64,000 bases of DNA from contig VCJN01001783.1 of the NCBI GenBank assembly GCA_006384855.1, forward strand, positions 62,001-126,000, read 5' to 3'. The notes under the pieces are model-generated. The model saw only the letters and a program-made list of their open reading frames with translations. It had not been told where the DNA came from and did not search any database. Every line of letters starts with the position of its first letter. Within the stretch, counting starts at the first letter, position 1. Positions 1 through 9,046 of the stretch are shown here, piece by piece. Source of the stretch: Tetraselmis striata (lineage: Eukaryota; Chlorophyta; Chlorodendrophyceae; Chlorodendrales; Chlorodendraceae). The translations under genes were made by a program, and so were the position numbers.

Positions 1-181
1 GGTAGGTCCCCGTCGAGTATGTGGTCCGGCTGTTTGTAGCAGTTAGGCGAAGGACAAGGACGTATGGGGCCTTGGTCTGGGCCGGGTCGGGTGGGCCGGG
101 TCTGAAGCGCCTCCGTGCTGGCGTAGGCACCTTTGCGGACCGCTACACCAACTCCATATCAAAGACTCCGACGTTCAGTAA

Positions 182-466
182 ATATCGTTTAAAACTCAGT
201 TTGGCCAGCTCGAATTTCTGGCTATGCCATTCGGCATGTCGAATGCCCCCTCGGCGTTCCATATGTGGATGAATAACGTCCTTCAACCGCACAAAAACAC
301 ATTTATCCTTGTTTATCTTGACGATATACTAGTCTTTAGCAACTCACTCGATGACCATTTGATACACCTTGATGCCACACTCAGCCTCATCGCCGATAAC
401 GACATACGGCTGCGATTGCCCAAATGCTTCTCCAAAAATCAGCTGGGATTTTCAGGGCATATGGTT
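182..466 (+). pseudogene. Ty3/gypsy reverse transcriptase fragment
   Basis: About 95 codons of a retroviral-type reverse transcriptase from an LTR retrotransposon. The frame opens after a TAA at about 179-181 and gives the block FKTQFGQLEFLAMPFGMSNA, then the catalytic-centre motif YLDDILVFS, which is typical of Ty3/gypsy polymerases. The reading stays gypsy-like through LGFSGHMV and then runs into an unrelated repeat at about 467. No protease, RNase H, integrase or LTR is recognisable nearby, so this is an isolated relic. The family assignment is secure from the motifs. The element's boundaries are not. Confidence 0.85.
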
Positions 467-800
467 AGCCTCTCGCTACGGACTGCGGACTGTGGAGCCA
501 TGCATGCGAGGGGGGGGAACCCAGAGCGGCGGGAGGGTGGGCAACTGAGCCAGTGGCCGGGCATTACGGGAGTCAGTCAGCCAACTGCACAACCGCAATC
601 CACGCACCAATGCCACGCATATTGCCCCCTGCTCACCTGCTGGTACGGGTGCTCAAACTGCTCATCACGGGACGCTTTGGGCCCGCCACGTCGCCCACGG
701 CACGAGACCCGGTGTTTCAGACATGGAAATCTGGGAAAATGGAATTTCCAGCAATTTGCTGGAAATTCCATCGATCCCTGGTGGGATTTTCCCGGAAAAG
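467..800. repeat. Dispersed repeat R1, copy A (uninterrupted)
   Basis: This block is clearly related to 16057-16797. The shared stretches begin with CTCTCGCTACGGACTG and include GTGCTCAAA followed by a word like GGGACGCT, then GGTGTTTCAGACATG and the self-complementary GGAATTTCCAGCAATTTG region. Copy A runs straight through at about 676-681, where copy B carries a 377-bp LINE insertion, so copy A shows the pre-insertion state. The repeat abuts the gypsy fragment and may be its flanking or untranslated part. No coding capacity is evident. Confidence 0.7.
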
Positions 801-1366
801 CGCCCACCTATGGACGCCATATAGCGACTACCCGTACAGGGGAGGTTCGGGTTAAAGTGGCACTGTACTTGTGCCAGGTGGTTTGAAGCCGCTACTCAAC
901 CAAATGGCCTCGGACTTGTTACGCCCGAAAGCCCACCTAATGACGAGTATTTCGTCCGTTGGGATTGTCGAAAGGGTACCACAGCTGCCCTGGACAAAAA
1001 TGCAAGTAGGAGGTCCTTTTCCGGTGTGTTCCAGACGTTGATCGATTTAATAAAAAGCTTATACAAAGTTTACCCGGCAAATAGAATAATTGTACGGGGC
1101 GCGCCGTCGCGCCGACACCCGGCGCCATCCTGGAGCAGCATCTTCAGCACATCCCGACAAAACTGGTATGTCACTCACCCCTCGTCACCCAGAGGCGCCT
1201 CCGCCTGGCGCTGTTGGCGCTGGATAGCTGCCTCATTACGCTGGATGGTCGCGGTAGCGGCTGCACTCGAACGGGCTTGCCTCGGATCGATGCTAAGAGC
1301 GCGGAGGATGAAGGCCCAATCTTGGTGCATCGTGCACCTCTGGGCCTTCGAATGCTTCTTCATCTT
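801..1366. other. No recognisable feature
   Basis: I see no gene, RNA or clear repeat here. Open frames are short and overlap on both strands. Confidence 0.4.
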
Positions 1367-1990
1367 CTACACCTCGGAAATGCCGACCTTGCAGAAAGTG
1401 TACGCGTTCCGGTAGTCCGTAGATCTCCGCGCGATCTTGCGGTACGGGTCGAGCGTCAGGTAGTCGGTGTCCATAGCTTTTAGGATGTTGTCGTGCATGT
1501 CCTTGAGTTTGCAGTTGTTGATCTTTCGAAACTTCAGCTTAGTTCGCAGCCCCCCAGGCATATTCGACTCCCTTACCCGCCAACTCAGGTTGCCCTTTAG
1601 GGCTCATGAGTAGGATGTGTCCACGCTTGTGCACCAGCTCATGCAAAGCTGACTTCTCGGTACGGAAGTCCTCCAACTGCGCGAGCAGCTTCTGCGCACT
1701 TTCCAGCTTGACTCCGTCCTTCCACATACCTCTCTCCCACAATATTTGTTTCATCCCCTTGTTATTCCGCCCCATGCACCCATAAGTAACCACCACCACC
1801 TCTCCTTTTGCGTTGTTCCCCGTGACATCGTTTGCATGAGCATCTGGCTGGTACCATGGGGGTGGGGAGGGGGGCCAACATCAGTTGGCTCCATGAAGGC
1901 GAAGTGTTGCACCTGCCCGGCGTAGACACGGCAGTCATGAGAGGTGATTGCTCCATCTGGCCCTACGAATATATATTGCACATACATGAG
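1367..1990 (-). pseudogene. Transposase-like remnant (C-terminal part)
   Basis: Two overlapping minus-strand frames, about 1539-1799 and 1367-1561, read as one protein interrupted by a frameshift near 1550. The first gives KGQPELAGKGVEYAWG. The second continues KLKFRKINNCKLKDMHDNIL and ends with an ARRSTDYRNAY-like block. A Pro-Glu-Leu stretch followed by a Glu/Trp (E-Y-x-W-G) motif and a basic tail resembles the C-terminal end of DDE-type transposases in algal and protist DNA transposons; I recall the resemblance and could not test it. Another minus frame (about 1751-1987) lies upstream and may be more of the same protein. No terminal inverted repeats were found. Family uncertain. Confidence 0.4.
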
Positions 1991-2344
1991 TTAGTGTCAG
2001 TTAGTTGGAGCAGCGCTGTTTGCATGAGCGCCGGCTGAAGCAGCGGGCGATGCGCTTCCGAAGCGACTGAGCAGCCCTCGTGCGCTGCGTAACGTGAGGT
2101 CACCAATGCGCGGAAGCGTGAAAGAACCGCTGAATGAAACAGTCGTGTTGGAGCTGAGGCTGGTGGCGTGATTGCACAAGTCGATGCTCGGGGCGGCGTT
2201 GCTGATGGTGATGCCCTCCGCACGCGTTGTGCAGGGGCTCAGGTAGGCGGCGTGCCTGCGACCACCGGCGTGTTGGCAGGTGCAGCAGGTGCCAGCGTTG
2301 CAGCAGGCGCGGGAGGCGCATGATCTGCAGCATGTGGCAGGTTC

Positions 2345-2995
2345 CTAGTATACGCGGGACCGAGGCGCTTGAGCTGTAGCGGGCAGTATTGCTGTGTCTC
2401 CCCTAGCAACATCAGTAGGGAACTCGTCTGGGAAGCTCATGGGCTCGCGTGTCACATGCTCTGCCTCGTGCATGCGTTGTTTGGCTGTATGGATGATTTC
2501 ATTCAGGGCAGCGTCAGCCTTACAGCGCATCCCATCCAGAAACGGGTAGCCCTCTTGTAGTGTATATATTAAATTAATCATATATTTTAATTAGTGTGCA
2601 GTTGGTGGCTCATCTCCATCGATCATACTGCATTCCATTCGTTTCGGACAGATTGTTAAAGCACATGCGTGCCACATCCTGTGCTATCTCAACATATGTT
2701 TGCATGCCAAACGCATATGGGAGATGGTACATGAATGGCAGGCTGTCCCCGGTCGTTGACTGTAGGTACTCAGCATGAGCCATGTCTCGTCTCCACAGTT
2801 CAAGGTACAAGAGGCGCACGAGAGCGGCACGTGGGATGGGAGGCCGGCTGCGTTTCCGCTGAAGTAGTCGCCCGCGGCCAGGGTGTTTGCGCTTGGTGGG
2901 CGTTTCCGATGCTCCTGCCATGGCGCGCAAGCACCACGTATATACGAAAAAAAACGCAGCGAGCGACTGCTACAGCAACGCGTGCTCGCCACCAA
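2345..2995 (-). pseudogene. Minus-strand coding-like remnant, possibly the 5' part of the transposase relic
   Basis: Two minus frames (2345-2581 and 2610-2930) have amino-acid composition closer to real protein than to a shadow frame. One has a basic Pro/Arg-rich start followed by LVRLLYLELWRRDMAHAEYL and an aromatic-rich block. They point the same way as the transposase-like remnant at 1367-1990 and could be its N-terminal part. No motif identifies the family, and the two frames are not contiguous. Confidence 0.25.
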
Positions 2996-3619
2996 GCCCC
3001 GGTAGGCGTGTTCGGACTACGTTGCTGATGCTAGGTCACACTATGTGTCGCGTGTCACGGGTTAGGGTAAGGCAAGGAGTTGGCGTGCTGGTGCAGGTGG
3101 CGGGTGTTACTTCGTTCGACATGTCCGCCCCAGAGCTGTTATTTATTTCAAAGTTGCGAGCGCTTGTGACGCGTCGGAGCGCGCTGTGCGCGCGATAATC
3201 CGGCATTCTATAGGTTATTAATATATTAATGCAGTTGTGATAAACTGAAACCATGTGCATCGCCCTTGTTAAAAGCAACAACAAGTGCAATTGTTCTCGT
3301 TTCATCTTTTGGTCAATTCATAAACTGCTTCCGGGTTATATATGTGCACTTAAATAGCATCTTCCGCAAGTATTTTTGGTAGATTGCAAAAATAGGTTTT
3401 GAGAAAGAAATGTCAAACCCTAGTAAGAACCTAGGCCCTAACTTCGAAACCCTAACGAATTTCGGGTTCTGCCAAAATTATGATTGTAGCTCTGTTGAAA
3501 TGCTCCAGGAATCTGGTCTTTTAGACATCATATGGAACTTAGTATGTGATGGAACATCATGTGGAATTTAGACATCATATATGAAACGAGAACAATTTGG
3601 CACATGTACATTGCCACTG
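2996..3619. other. AT-rich spacer with telomere-like words
   Basis: No gene recognised. Around 3416-3465 there are several imperfect CCCTA/CCCTAA words (AAACCCTAG, GGCCCTAAC, AAACCCTAAC). Short direct repeats such as GACATCATATGGAACTTAG and its near-copy occur at about 3525-3580. Confidence 0.4.
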
Positions 3620-3935
3620 TAAGACGAACCTCGCATTACTCGAATGGGCCGACGCCCAAACGGGTAAGGCGGACCTTTCGTGGTCAGTGCCGGGTATTTT
3701 GATGGCAGTGTTTTAGACGGTGATCCAACAGTGTTGAAAGTTCCGTCACTGGCCTTCAATTAGTATTGCGGAATGCTTCGGCAATTTCCTTGATGGCTAT
3801 AACTAACGGAGCGTCGCCTTCCCAGCAGGGCTTCCCGTGACTGGATTGCTGCCAAAACGGCCGTCGTAGAGACGCTGCAAGGGTTTCACTGGTACCCGTC
3901 CTGTCCCGGGGGCGGGAAAAAAAAGACGAACCTCC
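3620..3935 (+). repeat. Dispersed repeat R2, copy 1
   Basis: Matches 6828-7115 in the same orientation over about 300 bp. Landmarks are GAATGGGCCGACGCCCAAAC, GATGGCAGTGTTTTAGACGG and GTAGAGACGCTGCAAGGGTT, with an A-rich run at the right end. The last 120 bp or so also recurs inverted at about 58200-58335 inside an oxysterol-binding-protein gene intron. A mobile-element fragment of unknown class. Confidence 0.7.
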
Positions 3936-4109
3936 CCTGTACCTTTCCCTACGCGAGTTGGGGTACCGGTGTCCGACGACTCCGCGACGCCGTCCGGGTA
4001 CCCGCCGGTATTCTGCAAAATACGCACCCTACGGTACCCTGCCCGTACCGGGGCGGGGTAAATTACAAGAAGCCAGTAACAAATCACCGCGAAAAGCAGA
4101 ACTACAAAT

Positions 4110-4740
4110 AAAGATGGAAAAGTATGACGAGGGTGTCCGAAACGCCGCGGGCTGCTTCGTTTTGTTCCTTTCGCCGTTTCCGAGTTCGGCGCGCTGGCCC
4201 CGCACGCTGAGGCCTTCTTGATGGAGCTCGCGAAAGCTAGCCACACACACATACATTGGCCAAAAAATCGGCCAGCTCTTGTCTGCATGGCGCCGCCGTT
4301 TCTCCTTGCTCATCATCAACATGGCACATGCAGACAACGTTCTTGGCGGTGTCACGGCCGCGCGCGCGGCACATGATGGTGCTCCTGCGCCTGCGTCGCG
4401 TCGCTTGTCGGCCTATGTTGCTATGACCCGGGTAATTGGCTGCAAGCGTACTCGCCGCGGCTGATGGCCTACCCCGGGGCGGTGGTCCCCATTGGTTTCA
4501 TGTTCCCCTTCCGGTCTTTCTGGTCGTTATTTGGCTTCATTGCTTCCCTTGACCCTTTGGTTCCTGGCAGCTTGGCGACTTCGTGGTTCCCTGGCTCTTC
4601 CTTGGTTCTTGGCTCCCATGCCTCCTGCTCGACCTTGGTTTCAGGCTTATGTCTCTCTTTTGTTGGCAACCTTTCATAGCTGCTGTTAGTTCTGTTTGTA
4701 GTGCGCATATGTTAAAGCCCTGATGTAAAAACCAATAAAA
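4110..4740 (+). pseudogene. LINE-B 3' fragment (end of pol plus 3' UTR)
   Basis: The block KYDEGVRNAAG, a frameshift, FVPFAVSEFGALAPHAEAF, a second shift and LLSAWRRRFSLLI is the pattern seen at the C-terminus of non-LTR retrotransposon polyproteins, after the reverse transcriptase. It is followed by a 3' tail with TTTGTAGTGCGCATATG and TTAAAGCCCTGATGTAAAAA. Shortened copies of the same 3' end lie at 16260-16636 (plus) and about 17250-17340 (minus), with a shorter trace near 6540-6590. The copy is 5'-truncated and frameshifted, hence dead. Confidence 0.65.
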
Positions 4741-4749
4741 TAAAGCATC

Positions 4750-4870
4750 AACACAGCCGCCCAAAACCGGCCCGCATCCCGCAGGAGGCGGGATGGATGA
4801 CTGATGCGCGTATTGGTGTGAATTTACAAAAAGGCAGTAAGAAATCCACCTACTATAGTCTACTATTAAA
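4750..4870 (-). mobile_element. LINE-A 3' terminal fragment, inverted
   Basis: Reverse complement of the LINE-A 3' end found at 6310-6440 and 12320-12460. It includes the GCGGCT...TGTGTTGAT segment, the CATCCCGC/GCGGGATG stem (4775-4795, loop AGGAG as read here) and the AATTCACACCA-like tail. Only the last 100 bp or so is present, as expected for a severely 5'-truncated insertion. Confidence 0.65.
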
Positions 4871-4979
4871 AGTAGTAGCTAGTACCTTTCTGATTGAACT
4901 TTTGTTTTCGTGATTTCCTGATATCGCCTTCTGCTGCTAGCTCATGTAATTAATTAAAAGTAGTACCAAAAAAGCGTAC

Positions 4980-6440
4980 CGGTACTAGGAACTCCGGCAC
5001 CAACACCCCTGGTTTCTTCGACCCACAGCTCGGGTCCGTACTTTGCCGAGGCAGCTTCAACGCGAATTCTTCCGCCCGCCAGTATGACCACTTCCTCAAC
5101 GATGCTCATGGGTCGGATAGCTACGCCGCGGCGATGCGCGTGGCGTGGGGCCGCCTCTAAGCGGCTACTGGTGGCCATCTCGGCGACGCAGATGCACGCC
5201 AGATGGAGCGGGAAGTGGAGGCTGCGTCGGGCTCGCAAAAGGAGCTGACGGCATTTCTAGACCAGGCCAACAACTCTCGGCTTCGAAATGAGGTGTGCGC
5301 TCTCCCCGCCACATGTAGGGAACGGATCTTGTTCAACCAGCTCGACGCGGCGTCGGGCATGTGGACAGTGGCCATCCCCACCGCGCGGACAGCCATGACT
5401 CCGCATGAGGTGCAAGAGGTCGCTGCCGGGTACTTCCTTCTACCTAGCCCGTGCTTGGCCCCGGTGGTTGGGTGCCAGATCATTCTCCCCTCGACAGAGC
5501 ACAACCCCGTCACTGTTGACCTATACGGCGACGCGCTCATGAACCTCCCGGCGCCTGGAGACGCTCACTGGCGTGTACAGCACGACGCTATCGCAGATGC
5601 CTTCCGCGATCACTGTGTTCACGACCTAGGTATCGCAGTACGGCGGGAGGTGGATGACTTGTTCCAGTAGGCAGTGCCTCTCGGCAACACCGTACCCAGG
5701 GATGACCTCAAGGACCTAGTGCCGGACGCAGAGCTCTCCCTTCCGGCGTTCAACGTCGTGACCGGGAGCTATGATCCCCGGAGCTTGAAGTCCACGCTGT
5801 TGGAGTTCACGACTATGCGGTACGGGGTCAAGTACACTTCAGTGCCCCGGGCCACGGCTGTGGATCGGTTTGAGCGCTCCCTGTTGGGCGACATACAACG
5901 GGGGTTGGCTGCGCGGGATGCGGCGTGGCACAACACAGAGCCCGGACAGAAGGGTCCTCTTCGAGACATCTTGGATATGTCGGAGTACACGGGCATGGTC
6001 TTCGGCACAGTGGGTGAGGTGAGCAAGGGGGTGCACCGCACAGTGCGTGGTATCGCATGCTTGGCTGCGGATCAGGGTGCCCTCTCATCGCGGGGCACTC
6101 GGTGCATCACCCGGGCTCACCAGGAGGCCTTGCTCGCAAGAGATTTCCTCGGGGTCCTGAGCTTGGTGGCCGCTCGAGAGCGCGCTCGCTGCCTCATCAG
6201 ACGGCGCAGATTCGTCTGCCATCCCGTTGCTGAAGCTGCACAGCACGTCCGAGGATCACCCACACACACACGTGCTCGCGTGGCCCGGACTCTGAACCGT
6301 GCGCGCATCACTCATCCATCCCGCCTTATGCGGGATGCTGGCCGCTTTTAGGCGGCTTGCTGTGTTGATTTTCTAATTCTGGGGAACTGTCCTTTTTGTA
6401 ATTCACACCAGTACTGGCCCGACTGTGCTGCCACGGCCCG
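4980..6440 (+). pseudogene. LINE-A copy 1: 5'-truncated polyprotein C-terminus
   Basis: Nearly the same as 10980-12460. It starts inside the region after the reverse transcriptase (NSGTNTP, then FFDPQLGSV) and runs through AWGRL-stop, then MEREVEAASGSQKELTAFLD onward to the ITHPSR end at about 6350. The TAA after AWGRL (5158-5160) is also present in copy 2. A second stop, TAG at 5668-5670, replaces the CAG of copy 2 and is private to this copy. The downstream part (ERSLLGDIQRGLAARDAAWH) is intact here, whereas copy 2 is mutated there, so the two copies decayed independently. The 3' end has the stem-loop at 6317-6337 and a TTTGTAATTCACACCAG tail. Confidence 0.8.
6317..6337 (+). other. Conserved 3' stem-loop of LINE-A (copy 1)
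   Basis: CATCCCGC, a 5-nt loop CTTAT and GCGGGATG make a perfect 8-bp stem. The same stem with different loops is present at 12328-12348 (CTCAC) and, inverted, at 7249-7267 and 4775-4795. A second short hairpin, GCCGC...GCGGC, follows directly. The position just upstream of the 3' tail suggests an RNA structure used for reverse-transcriptase recognition; that role is inferred. Confidence 0.6.
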
Positions 6441-6827
6441 CGCGAATGTGCGCTTGAACCCGCGAGCAAAAATAAGCGGGTACGACGTAGCGATAACTAA
6501 TAATAAGCAGGATTACTTTTACAGGGTTTAGGGTTCTCTTTGTAGTGCGTTTTTGTGAAAGCCCCGATGTAAATATATTTTAACTTTTACAGGGTAGCGA
6601 TCCGTCGCTGCTACTTTGTAGTCGAATACCCGCCGGTATTTTGCAAATAAGTACACACCTATTTTGCAAATAAGTCCCCCCCTGCCTTCACGGCGCCCTG
6701 GATTTTACTGGGAATGGGAAATTTTTCCAGCTATGGCGTCGGGCCCTCCCTCACATTGCCTTTTTTGTTGCACATGTATCGCACTCCCGAAATGCTTTGC
6801 TCCGCGGGTTGGGGCTTGCCCCAACTC
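6441..6827. other. Spacer with LINE-B 3' trace
   Basis: No gene. A short stretch near 6540-6590 (TTTGTAGTGCG...AAAGCCCCGATGTAAA) resembles the LINE-B 3' end. A GGGTTTAGGGTT telomere-like word lies at about 6523-6535. Confidence 0.4.
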
Positions 6828-7115
6828 GCCTCACTCGAATGGGCCGACGCCCAAACGGGTAGGGCGGACCTTTCGTGGTCGGTGCCGGGCGGTATTTTGA
6901 TGGCAGTGTTTTAGACGGTGATCCAACAGTGTTGGAAGTTCCGTCTGGCCCTTAATTAGTCTTGCGGAATGCTTAGGCAATTTGCTTGATGACTATATAA
7001 GGGAGCGTCGTCCACGCAGGGCTTTCCGTAGCTGGATTGCTGCCGAAACGGCCGTCGTAGAGACGCTGCAAGGGTTTCACTGGTGCCAGTCCTGTCCAGG
7101 AGGCGAAAAAAAAAG
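6828..7115 (+). repeat. Dispersed repeat R2, copy 2
   Basis: Direct repeat of 3620-3935, sharing GAATGGGCCGACGCCCAAAC at the left and GAGACGCTGCAAGGGTTTCA at the right. Small indels separate the two. It is followed by an inverted LINE-A tail, the same arrangement (R2, then LINE debris, then an inverted LINE-A tail) that is seen at 3620-4870. Confidence 0.7.
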
Positions 7116-7159
7116 TACACACCCTACCGCTGCCCGCACTGGCCTGGGGTGAATTACAA

Positions 7160-7290
7160 AAAAGGCGAGCAACAATCAACGCTAAAAGCAGTAAGGGTTA
7201 CGGGTACTAAAACATCAACCTCGAGCAAGCCGCCTAAAGCCGGCCCAAATCCCGCCCGAGGCGGGATGGATGACTGATGCGCGTACTGGT
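7160..7290 (-). mobile_element. LINE-A 3' terminal fragment, inverted
   Basis: Reverse complement of the LINE-A end: a GTGAATTACAAAA tail, an AGCAAGCCGCCTAAAG word and the ATCCCGC/GCGGGAT stem (7249-7267), whose loop differs from the other copies while the stem is preserved. Confidence 0.6.
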
Positions 7291-8125
7291 ATGGAGATAC
7301 ACTTCTATGCAGCGCCTGGTTCCCCAATTACCAGTGCCACCCCAGGATCGGGCCACACGCAGCCAAGCCCCTCCACCTACGGCCGATTGTAGATAGAGCC
7401 GTGCCTGGCTAGGACACGCAATATGCTCGGAGGGGAAGGTTCAGAGACTAGACGGGGGCCGGTGCGGCGGGGCACCGCCGTGCTCAAGATATAGTCCCTC
7501 ACCACTTGAGAGGGTGCATGTAGTGAGCTCCCCATGGAGGGGTGAGCTACATGGGCTAGGCCGTTCCGATCGTATAATATGGAGCTAGTATGGGAGTGAG
7601 CTCCGCGGCTCGGGGGTTGGTGGAACGGCATGCCGCCCTCGTGACTGCCCACGTTTGTAAATATATGATCTCGAGAGGACTGCGCCCCGAGATTGTAGTC
7701 AGATTGCGGTCAGATCGCATCCTACCCGCAGGCGACGCCTCCGCCACGACTGTCAACCGGACGGGCGCCGAGTTGTACCAGATATATCCGCACCCACCCA
7801 CCCACCCTTACCCACCCACCCCCCCGCCACCCAGCGGCCCCGGAGGCGCCCCAGGGCCGTGTGTCGCCATGCCTCACCCGCCGCCCAGACCGCGTAGCTG
7901 CCCTCAACCCCCTCCCACGCGACGTCACCGTTATGCCCGGGCTGTGGCGGGTGGCTTGTATCCGGCGGGGCGCCGCGCGATGTCTGCGCCTTCCGCCGAT
8001 GGTGCGGCCGAACGCGCCGTTGACCCCGGGTCGCCGCCGCCCCCAGTACATCGTCCATTGTATCGGGCAGCCCGGCGCATCGCGGGCGGCGGGAGCGTCG
8101 CCCGCGGCATCGCCGTCCAGCGGCA
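7291..8125. other. No recognisable gene; CCCACC tract
   Basis: No confident coding sequence. A (CCCA)n/CCCACC-rich tract lies at 7793-7832. GC content rises toward the LINE-A ORFs that follow, so part of this may be the 5' region of LINE-A. Confidence 0.35.
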
Positions 8126-9046
8126 GTGCGCCCGCCGCCCGGCGCCACCCACCCAAGGCAGAACCCGCCCGCGGCTGCTGCCCCGCCGGCTCCCACGTAC
8201 GCCCAGGCGGTGAGCCGGTCGTCGAGTCCCGAGTCCGCGACGGGCGCAGCAAGTACGACTGGCGCGCGCGATGCCTCGCATGCATCGCCGCCTCGCCGCA
8301 GTACTTTAAGCAATATTTCGGGGCGACACGATCACAACGGCGTTCCGACCGGACATGCAGTCTCCGATGTCGAGCGGCCCCATCCCCGGCCGCGCGGTGG
8401 CAATCGCGGCCTGGCGCTCACTGGCCTCGATGCTCTCGCCCGCCTGCATTCCAGGCTACGCGGCAGCGGGCCGGCGCGGCGGGGCGTAGCGCCAGCGGCG
8501 GCTTGGACAGTTGCCGACGCGCTTTCAGTCGCTGGCGTCGCCGCGGGCGCCGCGTGGGCGCCGAGGATTGACGCCGCAGCCAGGTCGCTCCAACCCGCCC
8601 GCGTCAAACACCACCCGGCCGACGTGGTGGCTTTCGTTGAGGTCGCCGCCGCGTGGCTAGCCAAGGCGAGCGCCGTGCTGGCCGAGCGGCACCGCCGTCG
8701 CTGGGCGCGCCGCGCCGGTGGAGCGGGACAGTCGTCAGCGCCGCCGTCGCCCGTATTTCCGTCCGTCGCTGCGTTCCGGGGCGTCGCAACGCCCCCGGTT
8801 GTTGCTCCCGCGCCGCCAGAGGTGGGTGCACCGGCCGGCCACCCCGGTAGCCAGGCCTCACGGGCTCGGTATCCGGCTCCCCCTACTCGCCCATATCCAG
8901 CCGGCGACAGGGTGGGGTGGGGTGCGGTGGACCACCTCTCCGACGTGGACATGGTGCACATGCCGGCGGAGATGTCCATGCATGGAGACGGCGGTGCCTG
9001 TGGACTTTCAAGAAGCGTGGGCGGAGGCACAACGCTGCGTGAATGA
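8126..9046 (+). CDS. Ala/Pro/Arg-rich ORF, possible ORF1 of LINE-A
   Basis: A 306-codon frame dominated by Ala, Pro, Arg and Ser, starting MRPPPGATHPRQNPPAAAAP and with a TYAQAVSRSSS stretch. It sits directly upstream of, and overlaps in another frame, the start of the decayed LINE-A polyprotein. That would suit a gag-like ORF1 or a polyprotein N-terminus. No zinc knuckle or RRM-like motif is visible. Very high GC makes long open frames likely by chance on both strands (a minus frame of similar length overlaps), so the call is weak. Confidence 0.25.
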   Translation: MRPPPGATHPRQNPPAAAAPPAPTYAQAVSRSSSPESATGAASTTGARDASHASPPRRSTLSNISGRHDHNGVPTGHAVSDVERPHPRPRGGNRGLALTGLDALARLHSRLRGSGPARRGVAPAAAWTVADALSVAGVAAGAAWAPRIDAAARSLQPARVKHHPADVVAFVEVAAAWLAKASAVLAERHRRRWARRAGGAGQSSAPPSPVFPSVAAFRGVATPPVVAPAPPEVGAPAGHPGSQASRARYPAPPTRPYPAGDRVGWGAVDHLSDVDMVHMPAEMSMHGDGGACGLSRSVGGGTTLRE